This document shows positions 27,201 through 35,100 of a stretch of 44,887 nt of DNA, one piece after another. The notes under the pieces were generated by a model. The model saw only the letters and a program-made list of their open reading frames with translations, was not told the DNA's origin and did no database searches. Each line of letters begins with the position of its first letter. Position 1 is the stretch's first letter. The translations under genes were made by a program, and so were the position numbers. The DNA lies in contig JAAZXB010000007.1 in the NCBI GenBank assembly GCA_014240375.1, positions 27,609 to 72,495 of the forward strand. The letters run 5' to 3'. The stretch comes from Planctomycetota bacterium. GTDB lineage: Bacteria > Planctomycetota > UBA8108 > UBA1146.

Positions 27201-28281
27201 CCAGGCTGGCAAGAAATTGAGTCCCCACTTGCGAGACAAACATCGCTGAAGAACCGGAGAGAGCGAGAGGTTTGGCGTTGCTACCTCCCGGTACCAACAG
27301 GCATGGATCGACGGCGTTGACCGTTTCTATGCGAAATCCGGAGTTCCATCCTGTAGCGCTTCTGCTGAAGAGACGCAGCCCGCAGTCGGTCGTGACCAGG
27401 GCATGATCACCGGACAGTTCCAACCTTCGATCCACCAGAGCGGTGAAAATAAATGCAGATTCAGGAGCCCATCCTGTGGCTCCTCGAAGAAAGATGTTGG
27501 CGCCCAGACCTGATGGTAAGAGCAACCGCAATTCCCCGGCACTCTGACCGAGACTGATCGAGGTTCCGACGCCACCCGCCAGCGGGTGAGTCACATCCAG
27601 GAGCCACTGATTGGTGGCAATACCCTGATACTCGTAGGTCAGCACTTCGGACACGGCCGGAGCCGTGACGCTGACAAAATTACCGCTCATCGAGACGGTG
27701 GTTCCGAGGCCTGAACCGAGGGTACCCGCGACTGTCCCCGCAGAAATCCAGCTGGAGGCTCCGGCGCCGTCAAAGACTCTGGTATAGAAGTAAATCTCGT
27801 CGGTCGCAGAGGCCCCCACGGCGAGAAGATCTCCCGAGTGATCGAGCACTGATCCCCAACTCGGATCGATAAGCCCCGCACCTACACCCGAGATGATACT
27901 GCTCTGGTTCCAGCTGAGACCATCGAAGGAGAAGAACCGAATCTCCCCCGCGAGGCCGACCACCAGGTCATTTCCATCGAGAGAGATCGATCCTAGGGTT
28001 GCGCCTAGCAAATCGATGGACTGGTGACTGAGCCAGACTCCGGTGTCTCGATTGAGCACCTCGATGGTAATTCCATCGCTGATCGCAGCCCAGTTTCCAT
28101 CCATGACCACATGAGTGTCGGTCAAGGAGAGACCCATCGGCTCGGCATCGATGACACATTGTGCCGGCGTGATGTCGACGATTCCCACCGTCATCACCAC
28201 CATCAAACTCCACCATCGGATCGCCGAAATGACGGAGATCCTTTGCGGATCGTTCATCAGAGTTATTGAATCACGAGACAT
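21250..28281 (-). CDS. Giant secreted HYR-repeat protein with FG-GAP-like propeller and dockerin-like C-terminus
   Basis: A 2343-residue surface or secreted protein. The ATG at 28281 has GGGAGGG just upstream; other in-frame ATGs lack a site. The order is: signal peptide (SLMVVMTVGIVDITPAQC); a propeller-like region with repeated short motifs such as LDGNDLVVGLAG and LSGDHALVTTD (about 45-360); six DCNGNGxxDxCD-type units (about 365-470); then 22 consecutive HYR domains of about 80 residues (473-2253). Each HYR domain has a conserved cysteine pair and the TTVTYTATDxxGN core. The last about 90 residues are two calcium-loop dockerin-like repeats (GDANDDGVIDITDA, NDDGVVDISDA). HYR domains are immunoglobulin-like adhesion modules. 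The protein is probably a long extracellular adhesin or stalk. No LPXTG or PEP-CTERM sorting signal is seen. Confidence 0.9.
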   Translation of the reverse strand: MSRDSITLMNDPQRISVISAIRWWSLMVVMTVGIVDITPAQCVIDAEPMGLSLTDTHVVMDGNWAAISDGITIEVLNRDTGVWLSHQSIDLLGATLGSISLDGNDLVVGLAGEIRFFSFDGLSWNQSSIISGVGAGLIDPSWGSVLDHSGDLLAVGASATDEIYFYTRVFDGAGASSWISAGTVAGTLGSGLGTTVSMSGNFVSVTAPAVSEVLTYEYQGIATNQWLLDVTHPLAGGVGTSISLGQSAGELRLLLPSGLGANIFLRGATGWAPESAFIFTALVDRRLELSGDHALVTTDCGLRLFSRSATGWNSGFRIETVNAVDPCLLVPGGSNAKPLALSGSSAMFVSQVGTQFLASLVFTDCNGNGVLDSCDLAVGIPDCDGNGVPDSCDFATGLVDCNNNNILDPCEIVQGFSADCNGNGVPDSCDLAAGMDCNGNSLVDSCEIDAGDVSDCNLNSIPDTCDALAGTPYDTTPPEIAGMPADITITIGSGLCDSAATWTAPTASDTCSLTTISSSHNSGDLFASGVTTVIYTATDEVGNVTELSFLVTVLEPDAPFFISVPGTINAAADPLSCSTAVTWSPPFALDTNNCSFPTITSDFLSGDIFQMGATTVTVTATDASGNAVQSSFVVNVVDSSAPTIEQLPDMVISTQPTTCLGAAIWAEPQVTDCSSFFVTSTSSSPALITIAGRVVTYSAVDAGGNSSQMSFSITLIDDTPPTLTGVPGSVTMVPPVGTCGATLDWNLPVAFDGCGVVSLVSGFEPPATFGVGSTTVTYTASDTSGNETTQSFTVEVLDIDFPVFISSPGFTEVAAVGTECSAVVTWVEPVAVDCTSVTMTSSHLSGSVFPIGSHQVTYTATDPLGRASTIAFTVSVVDVTAPTLVGAPADMTVTTNPTECTAVASWPQPTASDSCSTAVLTTNVEPGTALPVGVTAVTYTVTDDSLNTVLHTFFVTVMDAAAPVFDITMADVQSGTNLGICAAQVFWTEPVISDDCTAPTVVKSHPQGAFFDLGTTTVTYTATDGGGNSTSQSFNITVADVEAPGFFQMPADQIQACLPGECTAAVTWTHPLVLDHCEAVTFQVSNNPGDIFPLGDTVVTYTSADSLLNESSQSFTVTVVDQEVPFFTSTLPDINLPIEAGLCTAQATWVDPTAEDLCGTVTLGSSHPSGFLFNIGTTPVIYTCTDESGNTSTLSFNVTVADIENPQILTMPQSFSIGTQADSCTGIPTWTEPSVLDCDSVTLVSTHDSGAALPLGDTVVTYTATDVTGNQTNMSFTVTVADGVSPQFTSVPANLIATTQPGSCGAGVSWAEAVALDHCSSVAISYDPPQGATFPRGISVVTVTALDQDLNSSSATFTVEIIDNENPVQVSGPPAQVILANPAGTCQVAGAWEVPAFSDNCTTNLSVTSTHQPGDLLPIGETLVTYTCQDEGLNQVETSFSVVVVDTTAPTIDSMPLDIEVTTAFDSCQAVATWGLPQASDCSEFTIATDVASGTTFGIGIHIVNFSFTDVHGNVSADSILVRILDGETPLILGSLPDITIDTGAGSCLVTAIWPEPTTTDCTTSALESNFSSGASFEVGTTTVVYTATDSAGNQSSTSFDVTVLDATPPVIVTMPPDMTLDSPVGACEVVATWAEPEATDCVSSLFSSDIANGSLFPIGTTPVTYTAIDPVGNSSSATFTVTVLDVEAPQIVTMPASITVDSTPGSCTGLASWVPATASDCSTISSIESSHVSGSEFSLGTTTVTYTAADIHGNSSSDTFQVTVFDAEAPSITEVPANLVVDNSPGLCSAPATWLSPSFNDCSSVLMTSDFSSGASFPVGTSQVTYTAVDANGNSSQASFEVLVLDVEEPFFVNVAAQLSFSITPGECVGIATWAPAQAGDFCGTATVTSSHPPGTVFPLGDSQVTHTATDESGNSITQITQITILDDEAPVLSGMPLDIILDAPTGKCSVVATWAAPSTTDCTAVTLVGSQTPGELFAIGVHSVTYTATDLQGNVAEQSFTVTVLDIDGPVIADLPLDQLLSNESGSCGVTATWIEATASDCSDLESLVSSTANGSFLAPGLTVVTYTATDVHGNQSQASFNIEVVDDVGPTISDLQGMISSNSSPGQCGSSVFWPEPTVTDDCGVATIQSSAAVGSFFPVGESVVTYTATDVHGNSTTAEMQVVVSDVEAPQAVNLPGPIVTNPEAATCTATVIWASIDYIDNCSDVTVNTSLPSGSNLPVGVTEVLVTATDASGNTTTDTFTITVEECTSDFVRGDANDDGVIDITDAVVIIGYIFQGLQFTCLDALDDNDDGVVDISDAIYHFGVLFTGGLPPPPPFDQCGIDPTEDSLICDLYQSCP
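21520..26863 (-). repeat. 22 tandem HYR-domain coding units (about 243 bp each)
   Basis: Units begin at phrases such as TPPEIAGMPADITI and APTIEQLPDMVIS and end in FTVTVLD-type strands. They are diverged at DNA level, so recombination within the array is probably infrequent. The motif VTYTATD recurs in most units. Confidence 0.85.
26880..27205 (-). repeat. Six DCNGNG-type calcium-loop units inside the HYR-repeat gene
   Basis: Consecutive units of about 17 residues share the frame D-C-N-G-N-G-x-x-D-x-C-D/E. They resemble thrombospondin-3-like or EF-hand-like acidic loops with a disulfide pair. Calcium binding is inferred from the aspartate spacing. Confidence 0.8.
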
Positions 28282-28338
28282 GAAAACCCTCCCCATGTAC
28301 TCCACCTGCTACTCGAAATAGAAACACTAGTACTAATA

Positions 28339-28366
28339 ACTGTATTGCTTTGTTAGTTTCCCACAA
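28339..28366 (-). promoter_or_regulatory. Possible sigma-70-like promoter for the HYR-repeat gene
   Basis: On the minus strand TTGTGG (28366-28361) and TACAGT (28344-28339) are 16 nt apart, about 58 nt upstream of the chosen ATG. This AT-rich patch contrasts with its GC-rich surroundings. Planctomycete promoters are poorly defined, so this is tentative. Confidence 0.3.
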
Positions 28367-28556
28367 TATTCATGTCCTGTTTGTCACTAAGCCAACGGAA
28401 GTCCAGTTGAAGTCCGATTTGTCCCGATAGTCCCGAATACTACTGCGCCATCGATGGCTGCTCTCGACCAGAGCCGCTCAACACGCTAGGCTGCGCCGCT
28501 TCCATCGATGACGTACACGATGAAAAGCCGATCGAGACATCCACCATCAGGCCACT

Positions 28557-28630
28557 GTCCCCGTAGCTCAGCTGGATAGAGCATCGGATTCCTAATCCGG
28601 AGGTCGCAGGTTCGAATCCTGCCGGGGACG
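28557..28630 (+). tRNA. tRNA-Arg (anticodon CCT)
   Basis: A full cloverleaf can be drawn by eye: acceptor GTCCCCG with CGGGGAC, D arm GCTC with GAGC, anticodon stem TCGGA with TCCGG around loop TTCCTAA (anticodon CCT, reading AGG), and T arm GCAGG-TTCGAAT-CCTGC. The discriminator base is G and CCA is not encoded. It stands alone between the HYR-repeat gene and the His/Cys-repeat gene. No duplicated tRNA 3' end is seen nearby. Confidence 0.97.
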
Positions 28631-28915
28631 CTTTCTCATTCTCGATCCAGAACTCTGCTGTGAAGGGCCGCCTATCCGCCGGCTGCGGAGGCGTGGTATC
28701 CCAATATTCCCGGCTAGAAGCGCCAGTATGTCCAACAGGAGCGTGTCCTGAGCTCGGACACAATTGTCGAGAGACCCGGCAGGATTTTGCGGTAGAATTT
28801 AGAGGTCGGGTTGCTCCCGAATTGACTGGTGTCGATCCCCTGCGACGAAAGAGCCGTGGCCGAGACATCTGCGGCCATTTTGAATTCTCCAGCCCCATCT
28901 GATAAGATCTACTTC

Positions 28916-29443
28916 ATGCTCAGAACTGCCCTGGCCATCACTGCGTTCTTCTGGTTGTCGATGGCGCCATCACTATGCACCGCCGGATTACTGGCACATG
29001 CTTGCGAAGTATTCGTCTTTGCAAGCTGTGATGACAGCTGCGATGATGAGCACGGGCCTGACCATCATGAAGATGGTTGCAGCGGCGAAGATGTAGATCA
29101 CTCGCACCGATCCTGTCTCACCGATCTCCACCCGGACGATCACTGTTCGCACGATGCTTGTTCGCACGATGCTTGTTCGCACGATGCTTGCTCTCATGAT
29201 GCGTGCTCTCATGATGCGTGTTCTCACGACTCTTGTGGAAGTGATCCCTGCGTCCTTGCGGTGCTGGTCCAGCAACATCGCCACGCGAAGATCTCCTACG
29301 ATGGAGATTCGCTGGCGAAGGTTCCGCTCCACGTCTCCACTGCTGATTCCGCACTTCATTCCTTGACCTGGCAGCGATTCGTAAGGCCCCTCGTCGGGCA
29401 GAAGTTGCCCTATTTCTCCTCGGACCGACCTCTTCGCTCCTGA
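28916..29443 (+). CDS. Secreted His/Cys-rich repeat protein, putative metal binder
   Basis: A 175-residue protein with no family I recognise. From ATG 28916 it has a signal peptide (MLRTALAITAFFWLSMAPSL, cleavage near CTAG or AHA). The mature part is dense in His, Cys and Asp: CDDSCDDEHGPDHHEDGC at about 38-55, then six tandem pentapeptides CSHDA/CSHDS at 77-106. A hydrophobic VLAVLVQQHRHA follows, then an ordinary C-terminus. A longer frame starts at 28829 but the upstream residues look non-coding. It lies 108 nt before the TolC-family gene of a heavy-metal efflux set, so it may buffer, sense or hand over the exported metal. The overall layout (signal, His-rich centre) resembles metal-associated leader genes ahead of RND operons. 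Confidence 0.65.
   Translation: MLRTALAITAFFWLSMAPSLCTAGLLAHACEVFVFASCDDSCDDEHGPDHHEDGCSGEDVDHSHRSCLTDLHPDDHCSHDACSHDACSHDACSHDACSHDACSHDSCGSDPCVLAVLVQQHRHAKISYDGDSLAKVPLHVSTADSALHSLTWQRFVRPLVGQKLPYFSSDRPLRS
29144..29233 (+). repeat. 15-bp in-frame tandem repeat (CSHDA units)
   Basis: Six 15-bp units at 29144, 29159, 29174, 29189, 29204 and 29219. The first three are identical (TGTTCGCACGATGCT), the next two are identical to each other (TGCTCTCATGATGCG), and the last differs. This pattern indicates two separate duplication events. Each unit adds one potential Cys/His/Asp ligand set. Confidence 0.92.
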
Positions 29444-29551
29444 TCTCTCGCTCCGTTCCCTAGACATTTCATGTCGTGTGAATCCGGTGACCCGACGGGT
29501 GCCGTGATGCTCGACGATGTTCACGAACCGAGTCAGAGATCAGAGGACCGA

Positions 29552-30937
29552 ATGAAAACGAATCCACCAGCCGAGCGAATCCCTCGCTCTCTTGTAAAGA
29601 TGACTGCCACCGCGCTGATGCTGTGGCTTCTGCCCAGCTGCAGTACCCCCCCTGCGGCTCACAATCTGTACGATCCACCGCCAATGGCCATCCCGATGGC
29701 TTCCATCGATCGCAACGGTTCTGAATCGGCGGTCGATCCTGCTGGAGTCCTCTCTCTGAGGGATGTCCTGTCACTGACCCTGCTGCATAACCCCGAACTC
29801 GCTTCCTTCTCCTGGCAAATCCGTGCCCGTGAAGCGGTCACCTTGCAAGAAGGTCTATCGCCCAACCCGGAGTTCGAAGCAGAAATCGAGAACTTCGCCG
29901 GTAGCGACACCCTGGGTGGATTTGATGCGGCGGAATCGACCATCTCCATCCGCCAGTTGATTGAACTCGGCGGCAAGAAAGCGTTACGAGTTCGAGTGGC
30001 CCAATTGGGCACTGGACTCGCCGAATGGGAATACCAGAGGCAGCGACTCGAGGTCCTCACCCGGACCTCCATGCACTTCATCGATGTCCTTGCGGGTCAA
30101 CGTCAGGTGGAACTGAAGAGCGCCAGCCTCGATCTGGCCCTCGACGTGATGAATGGGGTCTCGGCACGAATCGAAGCGGGCAGAAGTTCTCCCCTCGAAA
30201 GGACCAGAGCTCAGGTGGTGGTCGCGCAGGGCAGAATCTCTCTCGAGCAGGCAATACGATCGCTCGAATCGTCTCGTGTGTTGCTGGCATCCTGCTGGGG
30301 AAAAGAAGTCGCCCAGTTCCCGGCGGTGCGAGGATCGCTGGAGCAAATCGACGAGATCCCGGAATTTGACCTGCTGACCTCATCCCTCGACAAAAATCCA
30401 ACCGTGTCTCGATGGAATCTGGAGATCTCCGAGCGGCGGGCTCGCATGGAGTTGGCGGAGGCCGAGGCGGTTCCGGATGTCACAGTCAGTGGCGGAGCCC
30501 GGCTTTTCCAGGGAACCGACGAGACCGCCCTGGTCGTCGGTGTCTCGCTGCCGATCCCTGTCTTCCATCGCAATCAGGGGTTGCGCAGAGAAGCAGAGTA
30601 CAACCTGTCCATCGCCACCGAGAAACAAAGGGCAGTGCGAGTTCAACTATTCGCAAACCTACACGATTCCTACCAGCAGTTGCTATCGGCATACAGAGAA
30701 GTGACTGCCCTTCGTGACGAGGTGATTCCCGCCGCGAATTTGGCCTACGATGGAATTCAAGAGTCTTACCGCCAGGGAAAACTGGCCCAACTCGACGTTC
30801 TCGACTCCCAGAAGACCCTCTTCGAGGTCAGGGATCAATACACACGAGCACTGACTGACTATCACCGTGCCCGCGCTCTGGTCGAAAGCCTGGTGGGAAC
30901 ACCCATTTCCGAACTGAAGAATGGAGGCCTCCGATGA
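29552..30937 (+). CDS. TolC-family outer membrane efflux lipoprotein (CzcC/CusC-like)
   Basis: Outer-membrane channel of a tripartite metal efflux pump. The start at 29552 follows AGAGGA; an upstream ATG at 29471 lacks support. The 461-residue product has a lipoprotein signal ending LPSC30. It has two outer-membrane-efflux repeats rich in long helices: the first around ALVL-type LRDVLSLTLLHNPELASFSWQIRAREA and GLSPNPEFEAEIENF, and the second from about 250 to 445 with VSLPIPVFHRNQGLRREAE and YRQGKLAQLDVLDSQKTLFEVR. The phrase about high-gloss PNPxFEAEIENF is shared with CzcC-type channels. Its stop overlaps the adaptor ATG (30934-30937), so the operon is coupled. Metal specificity cannot be judged from the channel. 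Confidence 0.9.
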   Translation: MKTNPPAERIPRSLVKMTATALMLWLLPSCSTPPAAHNLYDPPPMAIPMASIDRNGSESAVDPAGVLSLRDVLSLTLLHNPELASFSWQIRAREAVTLQEGLSPNPEFEAEIENFAGSDTLGGFDAAESTISIRQLIELGGKKALRVRVAQLGTGLAEWEYQRQRLEVLTRTSMHFIDVLAGQRQVELKSASLDLALDVMNGVSARIEAGRSSPLERTRAQVVVAQGRISLEQAIRSLESSRVLLASCWGKEVAQFPAVRGSLEQIDEIPEFDLLTSSLDKNPTVSRWNLEISERRARMELAEAEAVPDVTVSGGARLFQGTDETALVVGVSLPIPVFHRNQGLRREAEYNLSIATEKQRAVRVQLFANLHDSYQQLLSAYREVTALRDEVIPAANLAYDGIQESYRQGKLAQLDVLDSQKTLFEVRDQYTRALTDYHRARALVESLVGTPISELKNGGLR

Positions 30938-32175
30938 AAATCATTCTGGCACTGACAGGCCTGTTGTTCCTGATCATGGGAGTTCCCGGTTGCTTCGCAA
31001 AGGAACAGCCCAAGAAGGAACAGCCCAAGGAAGCAGCGCAGCAACAGTCTATTTCTTTCATGGATGCACTGTCGGCTCCGCCGACTGATCCAGTGGATGA
31101 GGCTCATCCCGTCGATGTGCACATCACCGAAGCTCAGATGAAAGAATTTGGCATAGTGGTAACGGTAGCCGCTGCGGCAACGCTCTCTCTCGAGATTCAA
31201 CTCCCAGGTGAAGTGGTGATCAATGCAAACCAGCTGGTGCACATCGTACCGAGCGTTCCCGGAATCGTCAGTGATGTCAAGAAAAGCATCGGTGATCAGG
31301 TAACAGTTGGAGAAGTACTGGCGACCCTCGACAGCCGAGAACTTGCCTTAGCCAAATCGAAGTTTCTCGCCTCAACTGCCCGAGTGGGACTCGCTGAAGC
31401 AACACTGAAGCGGGAACAGATCCTCTGGGACAAAAAGATCGGGTCCGAACAAGAATACCTGGAGGCAAAAACTGCCTTCGAGGAGTCGATTATTGCGCTT
31501 CGAGATTCAAAGCAGGCGCTTCATGCACTCGGATTGTCGGAAACAGAGGTCAAGAATCTTCCGGATGAACCGGACACCGAGTTGACCCGTTTCGAACTGC
31601 GAGCGCCACTGGCAGGAGAAGTCATCGAGCGCCACCTTGTTCGAGGTGAGAGGCTCAAGGAGGACTCTCATGCAATCGTGGTCGCAAATCTGGACACCGT
31701 CTGGGTCAACCTCGCGGTCTATCAGAAATACCTGCCGTCGGTCCGGATCGGGCAGACGGTTCGAGTAATCCCCGGTAATGGTGTGAAGGAGCAGACGGGG
31801 ACCATCTCCTACCTCAGTCCGATCATCGAGAAGCAAACTCGTACCGCTACGGCTCGAGTTGTGCTCGATAACGATGACGGACAACTTCGCCCGGGGTCAT
31901 TCGTCACCGCAGTGATCCTCACGGGGGAACTCGATGTTTCGATCGCCATTCCGAAGACCGCCATCACTGAAATCTCAGGTAAACAGCACATCTTCATCAA
32001 GACGGGCCACGGCTTCGCACCCAGGGAAGTAAGGACGGGGCGCTCTGACGGGGTGCTCGTTGAAATCACAGAGGGACTATCTGCAGATGAGGGGTACGCC
32101 TCGGACGGCGTATTTTCACTCAAATCAGAACTACAAAAAGAAGACTTCGGCAGTGGTCACGGCCATGCGCATTAG
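30934..32175 (+). CDS. Efflux RND periplasmic adaptor (CzcB/CusB-like)
   Basis: Membrane-fusion protein that links the RND pump to the TolC channel. The 413-residue product has a signal with a lipobox-like VPGC, and a Lys/Gln-rich linker. A barrel-sandwich half follows (VHIVPSVPGIVSDVKKSIGDQVTVGEVLATLDSREL), then a helical hairpin about 125-180, and the second lipoyl half (LRAPLAGEVIERHLVRGERL). The beta-barrel and membrane-proximal domains follow to about 395. The extreme C-terminus is GSGHGHAH, a short histidine tail suitable for a soft or borderline metal ion. It overlaps the TolC gene by 4 nt and ends 12 nt before the pump gene. Confidence 0.92.
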   Translation: MKIILALTGLLFLIMGVPGCFAKEQPKKEQPKEAAQQQSISFMDALSAPPTDPVDEAHPVDVHITEAQMKEFGIVVTVAAAATLSLEIQLPGEVVINANQLVHIVPSVPGIVSDVKKSIGDQVTVGEVLATLDSRELALAKSKFLASTARVGLAEATLKREQILWDKKIGSEQEYLEAKTAFEESIIALRDSKQALHALGLSETEVKNLPDEPDTELTRFELRAPLAGEVIERHLVRGERLKEDSHAIVVANLDTVWVNLAVYQKYLPSVRIGQTVRVIPGNGVKEQTGTISYLSPIIEKQTRTATARVVLDNDDGQLRPGSFVTAVILTGELDVSIAIPKTAITEISGKQHIFIKTGHGFAPREVRTGRSDGVLVEITEGLSADEGYASDGVFSLKSELQKEDFGSGHGHAH

Positions 32176-32187
32176 AGGAGAAAAAAG

Positions 32188-35100
32188 ATGTTGGAACCAC
32201 TAATCCGCGCCTGTCTTCGTTCGCCGCTAATGGTGGTGGTGATCGGAAGCATCGTCATGGGAGCCGGAATCTTCAGTTACCAGAGAATGCCCGTTGACGC
32301 CTTCCCGGATGTTTCGCCGAATCTGGTCCAGGTATTCACCGTCACCGAGGGTCTAGCTCCCGAAGAGATCGAAAAGTATGTCACATACCCCATCGAAGCC
32401 TCGCTCAGTGGCCTCCCTGGAACCGAAAAGATCCGTTCCGTCTCGAACTTTGGACTCTCCGTCGTCAATGTCTACTTCGAGGACGGGATGGACACATACT
32501 TCGCCAGGAGACTGGTCGGAGAGAGACTGCAGGAAGCTCGCGAGGAAATCCCCGCTGGCTTCGGAGTTCCTCAGATGGGTCCGATCTCGACCGGTATGGG
32601 GTTGATTCTCTTCTACTACCTGGAAGACACCAGCGGCAGCCACTCCCTTGAGAAACTTCGATCGATCCAGGACTGGATCGTCAAACGACATCTTCAGACG
32701 GTTCCAGGGGTGACCGAGGTTCTCGGAATCGGTGGTGATGAAAAACAGTTTCAGGTTCGAGTGCATCCCGATGCTCTACTTCGGTATGAGATTACTCTTC
32801 AGGAACTCATCGAGCATGTCGAGTCCAACAACCTCAATGTCGGGGCTCAGTTCATCGAGAAGAACGATGAAGAATTCGTCGTCCGTTCAGTAGGCCTCGC
32901 CGCATCGATAGAAGATCTGCAGCGCATCGTCGTGAAGTCCATCGATGGCCGTCCCATATACCTCTCAGCTCTAGCTGATGTCGAGATCGGATCCACGGCC
33001 CGGCGCGGTCTCCAGACACACAACGGCACTGGAGAAGTTGTCTCCGGCATGGTCGTCAAGTTATACGGGACAAACTCGTCTACGGTGATCCATCGAGTAG
33101 AGGAAAAGCTGGCAGAAATCGAGGACATCCTTCCTGATGGAATTCGCATCGTTCCCTACTACGAACAGAAGAGCCTGGTCGAGGCGTGTGTATCCACGGT
33201 TCAAACTGCCCTCTTCCAGGAAATCGGCCTCGTCATTCTGGTACTCCTCGTCTTCATGGGCGGATTGAGGCCCAGTATCGTCGTGGCCCTCTCGATCCCC
33301 TTCTCGGTGCTGTTTTCTTTCGTGCTGATGAACTACTTCGGCATCACTGCCAACTTGATGTCTCTGGGTGGGCTCGCCATCTCCATCGGCATGCTGGTCG
33401 ATGGCGCCATAGTCATGGTCGAAAATGTTGATCGACGCTTCAGAAACTCTGAGCAATCGAAATCCTCGGCGGTGCTCTCGGCCTGTTGCGAGGTTGGTCG
33501 GCCCATCTCCTTTGCGATTGCCATCATCATTCTCGTGTTCCTACCACTATTTACACTGCAAGGCGTCGAGGGAAAGATGTTCAGGCCACTGGCCTATACC
33601 GTCGCATTGGCGATGGCTGGCTCTCTGCTTTATGCACTGACTCTGGCTCCTGTACTATGCTCCTTCGTGATGAAGAAGTCTGATCCAGGCACAACAACGC
33701 GGGAGAATCCCGTCAATCGCTTTTTTCTCGGCTTGTATCTTCCGTTGTTGCGATTTCTCGTGAGAAAGAGATCTCTGGCCGCCCTCCTTGCCGTATCTCT
33801 GCTGGCCATCGGAGCCATCACTTTTCCGCAACTGGGATCCGAGTTCACACCCAAACTGAACGAGGGAACCATCGTCGTGAGGCTGACGATGGCCCCCTCG
33901 ATCTCTCTCAAAGAGAGTAAGCGAGTCACCTTGCTTGCAGAGAAACGATTGGTCGCACTGGCAGATGTCAGAGAGGTTGTGAGTCGAATCGGACGAGGTG
34001 AGGTGGGAGCTCATGCCGATCCGATCAACAGTGCCGAGATGTTCGTACTACTGGAACCGGAGACAGGCAAAGCCCCCGAAGAGCTGGAACGCTCCCTGAG
34101 GAAAGCCCTTGAGGGCGTTCCAGGGGTAGGTGTGAACTTCACTCAGCCAATTCAAATGAATGTCGATGAATTGCTCGAGGGGGTTCGTGCTGAACTGGCC
34201 ATCAAACTCTTCGGTGAGAACCTCGATGTGCTGAAACGGGAAGCGGATCGGATCGCTTCCGTGGTGAGTACCGTCGAGGGTGCCGTCGACATCCAGGTCG
34301 ATCAGGTCAGCGGCACGCCACAATTGCTCATCCGTGTCAACCGCGAAGCGATCGCTCGTTACGGCATCAATGTCTCCCAGGTTCAGGAAGTGATACGTGC
34401 CGCAGTCGGAGGCCATGTGGCAGGGCAGATTTTCGAAGGGATTCGCCGCTACGACATCCTCGTGCGCTATCAACACCAGTATCGCGATACCAGGGAATCC
34501 ATCTCGGCAATCCTCGTCAAGACTCCCGACGGTGTGAATGTTCCTCTCTCTGACCTGGTGGAACTCAAAGAGATTGTCGGACCTCGTCAGATCACCAGGG
34601 AGCAGAATCAGCGCTTCATCTCGATCCAGTGCAATGTTCAAGGCAGGGACATCGGTTCCTTTGTCGAGGAAGCGCAGGCCCAGATCGATGAGCGCATCGA
34701 TCTTCCTCCAGGCTATCTCGTCACCTGGGGAGGTCAGTTCCGTCTGCAACAGGAAGCGAACAAGCGTCTACTGCTCGTCATCCCGATGACACTATTCGGT
34801 GTCTTCCTGCTCCTCTTCGGAAGTTTCAACAGGATGGGCAACACGTTGCTGATCCTGCTCAACATTCCGCTCGCTCTCGTTGGAGGAGTGGTGGCCCTCT
34901 GGCTCTCAGGGCAAAATCTCTCGGTTCCTGCGTCCGTCGGATTCATCGCACTTTTCGGAATCGCACTGAAAAACGGCATGGTGCTGATCACCTGTCTCGA
35001 TCAACTCGTTCGCGAAGGAATCGATATCGATGAAGCTTCAGTAAAGGGTGCATCGATGCGGCTACGCCCCGTGCTCATGACAGCACTGACTACCGCTCTT

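Noticed and set aside
28557..28630. tRNA-Arg as an integration site of a mobile island carrying the metal-efflux genes
   Set aside because: No duplicated tRNA 3' end, integrase or mobility gene is visible, and the efflux genes do not look compositionally foreign by eye.
28440..28898. Minus-strand open frame of 152 residues with the phrase PAGFEPATSGLGIRCSIQL
   Set aside because: It runs antisense through the tRNA-Arg gene; this phrase is the well-known artefact of translating a tRNA. No ribosome site or other support.
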